A stretch of DNA of 64,000 bases, from NCBI GenBank assembly GCA_902584445.1, contig CACHZY010000005.1, positions 1 through 64,000 of the forward strand, read 5' to 3'. Positions 8,185 to 16,681 of this stretch are shown here, in pieces (within the stretch, counting starts at the first letter, position 1; each line of letters opens with the position of its first letter). A model generated the notes under the pieces. The model searched no databases and was not told the DNA's origin. It saw only the letters and a list, made by a program, of their open reading frames with translations. Source of the stretch: an uncultured Bacteroidota bacterium (GTDB lineage Bacteria > Bacteroidota > Bacteroidia > Flavobacteriales > Flavobacteriaceae). The position numbers and the translations under genes are program-made.

Positions 8185-9414
8185 ATGTTTAGTAGAGACC
8201 AATGGCAGGAAATATTTGAAACTATTCGTAAGAATAAGCTTAGAACCATTCTGTCTGGTTTTACCGTAGCCCTAGGGATTTTTATTTTCATTATTCTATT
8301 TGGATTTGGCAATGGATTAAAAAACAGTTTTGAACAATTTTTTCTTGACGATGCCACTAATACCCTTTGGCTATATCCGGGGGTAACTTCAAAAGCCTAC
8401 CAAGGATTTAAAGACAATAGAAGAATTGAATTTGAAAATAGCGATTTAATTGATATTAAGGAAAACTTTACTTTTTTTTTAGAAAACATTACCCCAAGAA
8501 TAAATAGAAGGGAGGTCCTGAGTTACAAAGGTCAATCTAATATTTATAACATTAGAGCTGTAGCTCCGGCTCATCAGAATGTAGAGAAAACTATTATAAT
8601 GAAAGGACGGTTTATTAATCAAAAAGACATAGACGAAAGAACTAAGAACATTACAATTGGTAGGCTAGTTGCACAAGATATATTTAAAAAGGAAGATCCT
8701 ATGGGAAAGTATATCGAAATTGGAGAAAGCGCCTTTAAAGTAGTGGGTGTTTTTCAGGATAAAAGTGGAGATAGAGAGGAGCGACTCGTTTACTTGCCCT
8801 ATACAACCCGACAATTAATGGAAAAAAATAATGATAAAATTGACCAGATAATTGTAAGCTTTAAGCAAGAGTTAGGTTATGTTGGTGCATTGGCCTTTGA
8901 AAAACAGCTAGGTGATTTTTTTAAAAGTAAAAAAGTTATAGATCCAACTGATAAGAGTGGATTATATATAAGAAATACTACAGAAAGAGTGAGACAAAAT
9001 CAGCGATTTGCTTCAACACTTCAAATTATTGTTGCCTTTGTAGGTATTGGAACATTGATCGCAGGGATTATAGGCATTTCCAATATTATGGTTTTTGTAG
9101 TTAAGGAGAGAACTAAAGAGTTAGGTATAAGAAAAGCCTTGGGAGCTAATCCAATTAGTATTGTTGCAATGATCTTAAACGAATCAATTTTCATTACCAC
9201 ACTGTCTGGAATTTTTGGTTTACTTATAGGTATTTTTATGCTCAGCAGGCTGGATGATCAGTTAGAGCAATATTTTATATTAGATCCTTATGTTGATTCC
9301 CTAACAGCATTAATAGCCACTTTTCTACTCATTTTTTTTGGAGCCATTGCCGGATTTATTCCCGCCAAAAGAGCAGCTAGTATCAAACCCATAGTAGCCT
9401 TGAGAGATGAATAG
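8185..9414 (+). CDS. ABC transporter permease, MacB-PCD/FtsX type (first copy)
   Basis: 409 aa. It has one N-terminal transmembrane helix (about 22-44), a large periplasmic core domain (about 45-285) and three C-terminal helices with the FtsX motif (VVKERTKELGIRKALGA). It ends IPAKRAASIKPIVALRDE, typical of MacB-like permeases. It overlaps the second permease by eight bases. The two probably form a heterodimer driven by the upstream ATPase. The substrate is unknown. Confidence 0.92.
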   Translation: MFSRDQWQEIFETIRKNKLRTILSGFTVALGIFIFIILFGFGNGLKNSFEQFFLDDATNTLWLYPGVTSKAYQGFKDNRRIEFENSDLIDIKENFTFFLENITPRINRREVLSYKGQSNIYNIRAVAPAHQNVEKTIIMKGRFINQKDIDERTKNITIGRLVAQDIFKKEDPMGKYIEIGESAFKVVGVFQDKSGDREERLVYLPYTTRQLMEKNNDKIDQIIVSFKQELGYVGALAFEKQLGDFFKSKKVIDPTDKSGLYIRNTTERVRQNQRFASTLQIIVAFVGIGTLIAGIIGISNIMVFVVKERTKELGIRKALGANPISIVAMILNESIFITTLSGIFGLLIGIFMLSRLDDQLEQYFILDPYVDSLTALIATFLLIFFGAIAGFIPAKRAASIKPIVALRDE

Positions 9415-10681
9415 CTTAAAAATCATTTTTGACTACGACACTTGGCAAGAGATTTTTAGCTCTATCGCGAAGAACAAAACCCGAACAGTTGTTACTATAA
9501 TTGGGGTGCTATGGGGGATATTTATTTATATCACTCTCTCCGGCTCTGCAAAAGGATTGGACAATGGATTTGACCGCGAATTTCAGGATATGGCAATGAA
9601 TTCGATGTTTGTTTGGCCTCAAAGTACAAGCATACCGTATGCTGGATTTAAAATTGGCAGATCGCCACGTTTGACCATTCAAAATGTCAAAATGCTCAAG
9701 CAACAAGTTCCTGAGATTCAATATATCGCTCCAAGAAATGCCCGTGGAGTAAGAAGCGGTCCACCAGCTAGTGTAGTTTATGGTGATATTTCGAGAACTT
9801 ATAATATTTATGGAGACTATCCTGAATACACTGAAATCTCCACAAAGAAAATCTATAAAGGGGGTAGGTTTATCAATAATTCAGATATAACGAATAAACG
9901 TAAAGTTTGTGTAATTGGGGAAAGGACAAAAAAAGAATTATTTGAAAAGGATGATAATCCAGTAGGGAAATTTATTAGAATAGATAACGTATATTTTCAA
10001 GTGGTTGGAGTACATAAATATAATCCAGGTGGAGGTTTTGAAACTGATGGGGATATCTTTATTCCTTTTGAAACCTTTAGAAATCTCTACAATACAGGTG
10101 ACAAGGTCAACTGGTTTGTTATTGCCGCATACGATAATGCCGATGTAATTGCGGTAGAAAAAAAGGTTAAAAAGGTACTTAAGAGAATTCATAATGTATC
10201 TCCTGATGATGAAAGGGCTTTTGGTTCATTTAATTTAGGAGAACTTTTTAATCGCATTAAAGGATTCGCCGATGGAATGACCTTCTTGTCTCTAGTGGTA
10301 GGAATGGCAACTATTATTGCAGGTGTGATCGGTATAGGTAATATCCTTTTAATATCGGTTAAGGAAAGAACTAAAGAGCTGGGAGTAAGACGTGCACTAG
10401 GAGCTACGCCAGCAGAGGTAAGGATTCAGATTGTTTTAGAATCTATTTTCTTGACATTGATTGCAGGAGTTTTAGGGATAATTTTAGGCGCAGTTGCTTT
10501 GGCGACTATCAATTTTTTTACTCAAGACTTAGCTGATTTTCCATATACTAATCCAACCGTTCCAACTCCATTGGTTTTGGGAGCGCTATTGATCATGACT
10601 GTTATGGGAACACTAATAGGGTTAATTCCTGCACAGCGAGCAGTTAGTATAAAACCTATAGATGCACTTAGAGAAGAATAA
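9407..10681 (+). CDS. ABC transporter permease, MacB-PCD/FtsX type (second copy)
   Basis: 424 aa, paralogous to the preceding gene and with the same plan: an N-terminal helix, a periplasmic core, and three C-terminal helices with VKERTKELGVRRALGATPAE. It ends IPAQRAVSIKPIDALREE. It starts inside the 3' end of the first permease, so the two are probably translationally coupled. Flavobacteriaceae often carry such paired permeases with a fusion protein and a TolC-like partner. Confidence 0.92.
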   Translation: MNSLKIIFDYDTWQEIFSSIAKNKTRTVVTIIGVLWGIFIYITLSGSAKGLDNGFDREFQDMAMNSMFVWPQSTSIPYAGFKIGRSPRLTIQNVKMLKQQVPEIQYIAPRNARGVRSGPPASVVYGDISRTYNIYGDYPEYTEISTKKIYKGGRFINNSDITNKRKVCVIGERTKKELFEKDDNPVGKFIRIDNVYFQVVGVHKYNPGGGFETDGDIFIPFETFRNLYNTGDKVNWFVIAAYDNADVIAVEKKVKKVLKRIHNVSPDDERAFGSFNLGELFNRIKGFADGMTFLSLVVGMATIIAGVIGIGNILLISVKERTKELGVRRALGATPAEVRIQIVLESIFLTLIAGVLGIILGAVALATINFFTQDLADFPYTNPTVPTPLVLGALLIMTVMGTLIGLIPAQRAVSIKPIDALREE

Positions 10682-10696
10682 TTAATAACACCTAAT

Positions 10697-11821
10697 ATGA
10701 AAATTTTAAAAAATACAGCAATTGCATTCTTGTTTTTTGGAATGGCATTTGCTATGGGATACTTTATCAAAACCAATGCTAAATCACTAATTGAATATGA
10801 AACCAAAACTCCCAGAATTTTATCTATTGAAAATAAAACAGTAGTGACTGGAAAAGTTATTCCTGAGGATGAGGTTGAGATTAAACCTCAAATATCGGGT
10901 ATTATCGAAAAACTTTTTGTCGAAGAAGGAGATTTAGTTACAAACGGAGACCTTTTAGCCAAGGTAAAAGTCGTTCCAAATGAACAATCACTAAATTCTG
11001 CTAAAGGGAGACTTTCAAACGCTAAGCTTGTTTTGAGAAACGCTGAGGTCGAATACGATAGAAATAAGCAGCTTTTTGATAAAGAGATTATTTCAAGACA
11101 AAATTTTGATAATGTAGAACTAAGTTATAACCAAGCAAAACAAAATGTTGAAAATGCAAAATCTGATCTTGAGATTATTCAATTGGGTTCTACTGGGGGT
11201 TCTACAATTGCAAATACAAATATTAGGGCGATTGTCCCCGGAACTATTTTAGAAATTCCAGTTAAAGAAGGAGACCAAGTAATTGAGAGTAATACTTTTA
11301 ACGCAGGAACAACGATCGCGACCGTAGCGGATCTTAATAAAATGATTTTTGAAGGAAAAGTAGATGAGGCTGAAGTTGCCAAATTGAAAATTGATATGCC
11401 TCTTAAAGTCACACTTGGAGCAATAGAGAATAAAGAGTTTGATGCCCAATTAAAATTTATTGCCCCTAAGGGAAATGAGGAGCAAGGGACAGTTCAGTTT
11501 AAGGTTGAAGGAGAAGTATTTCTTGATGATTCGGTTTTTGTTCGTGCAGGTTATAGCGCAAATGCCTCTTTGCTTCTTGAGAAAAAAGATAGCGTCATGA
11601 GTATTCCAGAGGCACTTCTGCAATTTGACAGGGAGACAAATAAACCCTATGTTGAGATCAAAGATGAAAAAGGAAAGTTTGTTCGAAAAAAAATAGAAAC
11701 TGGAATTTCGGATGGTATAAATGTTGAAATTTTGTCAGGTCTTGAACTGGAAGATAAGATTAAGGTTTGGAATAAAACTGAGCCTTTCAAACTCGATGAA
11801 GAAGAGGAAGACAAAAATTAA
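10697..11821 (+). CDS. HlyD/MacA-type membrane fusion protein
   Basis: 374 aa with a single N-terminal membrane anchor (about residues 6-24). A split lipoyl domain flanks an alpha-hairpin of heptad-like sequence (about 100-155), followed by beta-barrel and membrane-proximal domains. VVTGKVIPEDEVEIKPQISG opens the lipoyl half, as in MacA-like adaptors. It would bridge the MacB-type permeases and the TolC-like channel across the periplasm. It is 15 bases after the second permease and six bases before the TolC gene. Confidence 0.92.
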   Translation: MKILKNTAIAFLFFGMAFAMGYFIKTNAKSLIEYETKTPRILSIENKTVVTGKVIPEDEVEIKPQISGIIEKLFVEEGDLVTNGDLLAKVKVVPNEQSLNSAKGRLSNAKLVLRNAEVEYDRNKQLFDKEIISRQNFDNVELSYNQAKQNVENAKSDLEIIQLGSTGGSTIANTNIRAIVPGTILEIPVKEGDQVIESNTFNAGTTIATVADLNKMIFEGKVDEAEVAKLKIDMPLKVTLGAIENKEFDAQLKFIAPKGNEEQGTVQFKVEGEVFLDDSVFVRAGYSANASLLLEKKDSVMSIPEALLQFDRETNKPYVEIKDEKGKFVRKKIETGISDGINVEILSGLELEDKIKVWNKTEPFKLDEEEEDKN

Positions 11822-11827
11822 TTTAAT

Positions 11828-13252
11828 ATGAAAAACTTCAGAGTACTTTTATCGATTTATTTTTTGTTTACAATCTACAGCCTTCAATCCCAAAAGGTTA
11901 ACATGAACCTAATTGAGTGCGTAGAAATGGCGGTGAAAAAAAATATTTCCGTTAAGCAAATTGAACTTAGAGGTCTTGAGGCAGCAATCGATAAAAATGA
12001 TGCTAAAGGAAACTTTTTGCCATCGATCAACGCTCAGGCCAATCACTCTTGGAATATAGGTTTAAACCAAGATATTACAAGAGGGACACTTGAGAATAGA
12101 ACTACCCAATATACATCTATGGGTGCTAACTTAAGCGTTGATCTATATCGTGGATTACGAAACTTAAATCAAATGTACCGTGCTAATTTAGCAATATTGG
12201 CGAGTCAGCTGCAGCTCGATGACGTAAAGGACGATATTCGTCTTATGGTAGCTAATTCCTATCTTCAGATCATGTTTAACATCGAAATCCTGGATGTTCA
12301 AAAATCCCAATTGGAGGTTACCAAAGCAGATGCTGATAGAACCCAAAAAATGATTGAATCAGGAATTCGTATAAAAGCTGATTTACTTGAGATTGAAGCA
12401 ACCATGGCATCACAAGAGCAGGCTGTTGTAATCGCCGAAAATAATTTGAGATTATCAAAAATTAATTTAGCACAGATGCTCTCAATTACTGATTATGAAA
12501 ACTTTGATATCGTAGTTATGGATATGGACGTTCCTTTTGCTCAGATATTAGCCCAAAATCCAAAGACTATTTACGAAAAAGCACTTACACATCGCAATGA
12601 TATTAAACTGCTTTTGACCAATATTGAGATTGCAGAAAAAGATATTCAATTAGCTAAAGGAGGTTTACAGCCAAACCTTACCGCCTTTTACGGTTTTAAC
12701 AGTCGGGTCTCTTACGCAGATAGGTTTACTGGGAATGGGATTTTTAACGATGTACCCATTGGATTTGTCCCTTCGACAAATGAGACTGTTTTAAGATCTG
12801 TTGAGGGGAGTAAAACGGTTGGACCACTTTCTTTTGAAGACCAATTCAATTTTAATAAAGGGCATAACCTAGGTTTGAGATTAAACGTCCCTATTTTTAA
12901 TGGTAATGCTGCTAGAAATAATGTAGAAAGATCTAAAGTTAATTTACTCCGTCAGCAAAATCAATTAGAACAAGAAAAACTAAACTTGGAAAGCACAATC
13001 AATGAGGCATATAATAGTGCTAAGGGGGCTTATAAGTTATATGAGGCATCAAAGAAAACCGCACTCGCTAGGGATAGGGCTTATCAAGATGCTATCAATC
13101 GCTTTGAGGCAGGCGTAATGAATTCTTTTGATTTTAATCAAATCAAGCAGCGCTTTGATGTAGCCACATCGGATGTCGTTCGTGCTAAGTTTGATTATAT
13201 TTTTAAGCTGAAAGTCCTTGAGTTCTATTTTGGTCTGACCATAACGCTTTAG
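11828..13252 (+). CDS. TolC-family outer-membrane efflux channel
   Basis: 474 aa. A signal peptide ends at about LQSQ, then come two repeats of long helical hairpins with short beta-strands, as in TolC. The stretch NLIECVEMAVKKNISVKQIE is the usual opening of the Bacteroidota TolC family. It is the last gene of the efflux operon and supplies the outer-membrane exit. No drug- or substrate-specific feature can be read from it. Confidence 0.92.
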   Translation: MKNFRVLLSIYFLFTIYSLQSQKVNMNLIECVEMAVKKNISVKQIELRGLEAAIDKNDAKGNFLPSINAQANHSWNIGLNQDITRGTLENRTTQYTSMGANLSVDLYRGLRNLNQMYRANLAILASQLQLDDVKDDIRLMVANSYLQIMFNIEILDVQKSQLEVTKADADRTQKMIESGIRIKADLLEIEATMASQEQAVVIAENNLRLSKINLAQMLSITDYENFDIVVMDMDVPFAQILAQNPKTIYEKALTHRNDIKLLLTNIEIAEKDIQLAKGGLQPNLTAFYGFNSRVSYADRFTGNGIFNDVPIGFVPSTNETVLRSVEGSKTVGPLSFEDQFNFNKGHNLGLRLNVPIFNGNAARNNVERSKVNLLRQQNQLEQEKLNLESTINEAYNSAKGAYKLYEASKKTALARDRAYQDAINRFEAGVMNSFDFNQIKQRFDVATSDVVRAKFDYIFKLKVLEFYFGLTITL

Positions 13253-13275
13253 ATCCGTTTTTTTACTTTTGTGAA

Positions 13276-13956
13276 GTGAGTATTATTTTACATATAGAAA
13301 CAGCTACTAGAAACTGTTCTGTCGCTTTAAGCCATTCAGGAAAACTATTGGCTTTAATGGAAAATTATTCTGAAAATTATAGTCATAGTGAACAATTGCA
13401 CGGGTTTATCCAAAAGGTTTTAAAAAAGGCTGATATGCAAGCTTCTTTTATTGACGCTGTTGCTGTAAGTAAAGGTCCAGGCTCCTATACTGGCCTAAGA
13501 ATCGGAGTTGCTGCAGCTAAAGGTATTTGTTTTGCTTTAGATCTTCCACTTATTGGAATCAATTCCCTCGAAGTTCTTGCGGGAAAAGCAAACCTGATCG
13601 AGGAGACCTTGTTGTTTCCAATGTTTGATGCCCGAAGAATGGAAGTTTACACAATGGTGCTTAATGAGAAAAAAGAAGTTTTGAAACCTACCTTTGCTGA
13701 GATCATTACAGAAAACAGCTTTGATTATTTCCCTAAGGACAAAAAGTGGATTTTTATGGGTGAAGGTGCTCAAAAGTGTAAAACCCTTCTCAATGCACCT
13801 CATATTGATTACAGGGATGATTTGAAATTCCCCTCAACTAAGGAAATGATTCCATTGGCATGGGAGTCCTACAAAGTTAAAAAATTCGAGGATGTTGCCT
13901 ATTTCGAGCCTTTTTACCTTAAGGAGTTTTTTACTAATGCAAAGAAGAAAATTTAG
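13276..13956 (+). CDS. tsaB: tRNA threonylcarbamoyladenosine biosynthesis protein TsaB
   Basis: 226 aa of the ASKHA fold. The N-terminus ILHIETATRNCSVALS and the motif SKGPGSYTGLRIGVAAAKG are characteristic. TsaB is the partner and activator of TsaD in making t6A37 on tRNAs that read ANN codons. The start codon is GTG at 13276, chosen because it places the ILHIETAT strand directly at the N-terminus. A TACTTTTG element ends four bases before the start. The gene converges on the Nfu gene with a six-base gap. Confidence 0.93.
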   Translation: MSIILHIETATRNCSVALSHSGKLLALMENYSENYSHSEQLHGFIQKVLKKADMQASFIDAVAVSKGPGSYTGLRIGVAAAKGICFALDLPLIGINSLEVLAGKANLIEETLLFPMFDARRMEVYTMVLNEKKEVLKPTFAEIITENSFDYFPKDKKWIFMGEGAQKCKTLLNAPHIDYRDDLKFPSTKEMIPLAWESYKVKKFEDVAYFEPFYLKEFFTNAKKKI

Positions 13957-13962
13957 GATTAG

Positions 13963-14856
13963 TTATCCATTCACTGCCTCTACTAAATTTACCTTTCCAG
14001 GTAGCATTTCTTTTAAGATATTTTCAATACCGTTTTTTAAAGTAAAAGTAGAGGAGGGACAACCACTGCAGGCACCTTGAAGTAGAACCTTTACTAATTT
14101 TTCTTTTTTATTGTAAGAGTCAAATATAATATTACCACCATCTGACGCCACAGCAGGCTTCACATATTCGTCCAAAACTTTAATTATTTCTTTCTCTGTT
14201 TTATTTAAACTATCAAAGCTTACTGAGGTGACTTTTTTTTCAACCTTTAGAAAAGAGCTGCCTAAAATTATTTTTTCATTCTCTAAATAACTTTTGATAA
14301 AACTTCTTAAGTCCATTACGATTTCCTCCCATTCTGTTCCATCGTGTTTAGAAATTGAAATATAGTTTTCGTCTAAAAAAACTTCTCTCACAAAAGAGAA
14401 ATTAAAAAGGGCTTTGACTAAAGGAGCATCAATAGAGTCATCTATACTTTCAAATGAAATAGATTGATCGGTAAGTTTTATATTGGCCACAAACTTCATT
14501 ACTGATGGATTGGGAGTGCTTTCTGCGTAGATCGTAATAGGTGATTTTTTCATATTTTTTGGCTCATCGATAATCGATCCACCATCATTCAAGTAATCCT
14601 CAATCTGCGAAGCAACTTCAGTTATTACTTCCTCCCAATCTAGTATATCAAATCGTTCTACTATAATTGTATTATTCTTAATAGATACTCTTTTGACAAA
14701 TGGAAGATAAAATAATTGTTTTACCAATGGTGAGTCGACAGCTTGGTCTATATTCGTATAGGTTTTAGTAAAATTAATTTTGGCGGTCTGATTAATGGTA
14801 AACTTTGCCAGTTTGGCTCCGCTTTTGCAACTTGCGACAATCTGTATCCTCTGCAT
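13963..14856 (-). CDS. Nfu-type Fe-S cluster scaffold/carrier protein
   Basis: 297 aa. It has two tandem Nfu N-terminal domains (about 1-95 and 105-200, the second starting at TIYAESTPNPSVMKF) and a C-terminal NifU-like domain (about 215-297). The Fe-S binding pair is in GACSGCPSSTFTLKNGIE. Proteins of this kind carry 4Fe-4S clusters to client enzymes in the cytoplasm. Two N-terminal domains are common in Bacteroidota members. The gene is monocistronic here and converges with tsaB. Confidence 0.92.
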   Translation of the reverse strand: MQRIQIVASCKSGAKLAKFTINQTAKINFTKTYTNIDQAVDSPLVKQLFYLPFVKRVSIKNNTIIVERFDILDWEEVITEVASQIEDYLNDGGSIIDEPKNMKKSPITIYAESTPNPSVMKFVANIKLTDQSISFESIDDSIDAPLVKALFNFSFVREVFLDENYISISKHDGTEWEEIVMDLRSFIKSYLENEKIILGSSFLKVEKKVTSVSFDSLNKTEKEIIKVLDEYVKPAVASDGGNIIFDSYNKKEKLVKVLLQGACSGCPSSTFTLKNGIENILKEMLPGKVNLVEAVNG

Positions 14857-14948
14857 TCTTTTTTTACAAATTTACAAAAATCCATTTCCATTTAAGAAAT
14901 CTGCTTGCGCTTTGTATCTATTTTTTAATTTAGAGGAAATATCCAATT

Positions 14949-15458
14949 ATGTTAATCAAATCAGTTCGGGGTTTTACCCCAAAATATGGTATCGATTGTT
15001 TTTTTGCAGAAAATTCTACAATTATCGGTGAAGTCATCATGGGAGACAATTGTTCCGTCTGGTATCAAGCGATTATTCGAGGGGATGTTAACTCTATAGA
15101 GATAGGTAATTGTGTTAATATTCAGGATGGCGCTGTTGTGCACGGGACTTATGAGCAATCAGGGACAAAAATCGGAAATCATGTTTCTGTTGGACATAAT
15201 GCTATTATTCATGGTTGTACAATAAAAGATAGTGTTTTGGTTGGCATGGGAAGTATAATAATGGACGATAGTGTCATAGAGTCCAACAGTATCATAGCTG
15301 CAGGAAGTGTTTTACCGAGAAATACAATTGTTCCCACAGGATCTGTTTTTGCTGGGGTACCTGCAAAAAAAATTAAAGAAATTGATCTCGGCCTTCAAAA
15401 GGGAGAAATAGAGAGGATTGCTAAGAATTATCTTACCTATGCTTCTTGGTTTAAATAA
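14949..15458 (+). CDS. Gamma-type carbonic anhydrase family protein (left-handed beta-helix)
   Basis: 169 aa of hexapeptide repeats. The zinc-ligand histidines appear in NIQDGAVVHGTY, then VSVGHNAIIHGC, the normal three-His pattern of gamma carbonic anhydrases and PaaY-like proteins. The segment GDNCSVWYQAIIRGDV is typical. It probably hydrates CO2 or is a related metal-dependent enzyme in the cytoplasm. It is followed by a clear terminator at 15461-15482. Confidence 0.9.
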   Translation: MLIKSVRGFTPKYGIDCFFAENSTIIGEVIMGDNCSVWYQAIIRGDVNSIEIGNCVNIQDGAVVHGTYEQSGTKIGNHVSVGHNAIIHGCTIKDSVLVGMGSIIMDDSVIESNSIIAAGSVLPRNTIVPTGSVFAGVPAKKIKEIDLGLQKGEIERIAKNYLTYASWFK

Positions 15459-15460
15459 AA

Positions 15461-15482
15461 AAACTCCCAATTATGGGAGTTT
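15461..15482. terminator. Bidirectional rho-independent terminator
   Basis: A perfect 8-bp stem AAACTCCC/GGGAGTTT with loop AATTAT. An A-run on the left gives U's for the minus transcript and a T-rich tract on the right serves the plus transcript. It separates the convergent carbonic anhydrase and ompH genes. Confidence 0.8.
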
Positions 15483-15507
15483 AATCTTCTTTTAAACGTT
15501 GGAAAAA

Positions 15508-16017
15508 TTAGAATCCTAATTCAACTTTTACATCAGACATAATATCTTTACCTTTTGCGATGATAACACTGCCACCGGCAGAAGAATCTAACACATAATC
15601 AAACCCCAATTGTACTGCGATCTTGTCTATGGCAGCTCGGGCTTTTTCTATTAATGGCTGCATCATATCTACAGACTTTTTTTGAAGCTCCTGAGAAACA
15701 GTTTGCTGGAATTCTTGAATTCCTCTCTGCATATCTTCAAGCTCTTTTTGTCTTTTTTGATTTATAATTTCAGTTTGGTTATTAGCATCAGCAGCGTAAG
15801 TTTGAGCTTTTGTTTGCAATTCCTTGTAAGTACTTTCCATATCGGCAGTATATGTATCTTCTAGTTTTTTTAATTCCTTTTGAGCGGCAATGACTTCTGG
15901 CATTTCACTAATTAGTTTCTGAACTTCAATATGTGCTACTTTTACTTGCCCACTAATAATACTCAATGGAGTAATTAAAAATAAAAGGGGAATAAAAAGA
16001 TTTTTTAATTTTTTCAT
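15508..16017 (-). CDS. OmpH/Skp-family periplasmic chaperone (second of two)
   Basis: 169 aa. A signal peptide ends at about IISGQ, then a short strand (VKVAHIEVQKLISEMPEV), a long alpha-helical coiled coil (about 45-120) and a C-terminal strand region (LGFDYVLDSSAGGSVII). This is the Skp tentacle layout. Skp carries unfolded outer-membrane proteins to the Bam complex. It is the second of two ompH-like genes directly downstream of bamA, a conserved Flavobacteriaceae arrangement. Confidence 0.9.
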   Translation of the reverse strand: MKKLKNLFIPLLFLITPLSIISGQVKVAHIEVQKLISEMPEVIAAQKELKKLEDTYTADMESTYKELQTKAQTYAADANNQTEIINQKRQKELEDMQRGIQEFQQTVSQELQKKSVDMMQPLIEKARAAIDKIAVQLGFDYVLDSSAGGSVIIAKGKDIMSDVKVELGF

Positions 16018-16047
16018 CGTAATAGTTTTAATTTTTGTATACAGGTT

Positions 16048-16614
16048 TCAATTTTTTCTGGAGCTAATTTTCTCTTTTCTTTCTTTAATTCTTTCTTGGA
16101 CTTGAATTCTTTTCAAAACCAGGTCGCTAATATCGTAATTTTTTGCTGAATACAACATAATTATATCGGAAGATCGATCGAAAACAAAGTCGTACTTACG
16201 TTCTTTTGCAATATCTTGCACAATTGACAATACTTGATCTTGAACAGGTTTTATTAGCTGATTTTTTTGGATTATCATATCTCCGTTGGGACCAAATCTT
16301 TTCTCCTGAAGACTTACTATTTCGGAAGCAAAATCTCTAATTTCTAATTCCCTATCTTCAATGAGCTCAGGGGTTAAAAGTATTTTTTCAACCGTAAACT
16401 GATCTTGGATTTGTTTGAGTTTGATTTTTTTTAATTCTATCTCTTTTTTCCACTGAGAAATTTTTTCATCTAGTAGGATATTTGCAGTACTAAACTCTTT
16501 GTTATTGCTTAATATTATATCCATATCAATATATGCAATGCGAGCTCCTCTTTGACCCTGAAGTATTGAGGGAATCATGTAAATTATAAAAATTAAATTT
16601 AAAATTCTTTTCAT
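16048..16614 (-). CDS. OmpH/Skp-family periplasmic chaperone (first of two)
   Basis: 188 aa. A signal peptide ends near LQGQ, then ARIAYIDMDIILSNNKEF, a charged coiled-coil segment (about 50-135), and the conserved KYDFVFDRSSDIIMLYS strand. It is paralogous to the next gene and 67 bases downstream of bamA. Both probably act as periplasmic holdases for barrel proteins. Confidence 0.9.
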   Translation of the reverse strand: MKRILNLIFIIYMIPSILQGQRGARIAYIDMDIILSNNKEFSTANILLDEKISQWKKEIELKKIKLKQIQDQFTVEKILLTPELIEDRELEIRDFASEIVSLQEKRFGPNGDMIIQKNQLIKPVQDQVLSIVQDIAKERKYDFVFDRSSDIIMLYSAKNYDISDLVLKRIQVQERIKERKEKISSRKN

Positions 16615-16681
16615 TATGCTCTTAAGAATATTGTACTAAATTAATAACGATAAAAACGAACAAATATTTTAGTTATAAATT

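Noticed and set aside
14795-15031. 78-aa plus-strand ORF crossing the Nfu start and carbonic anhydrase start
   Set aside because: It overlaps two well-supported genes in other frames and shows no domain or signal.
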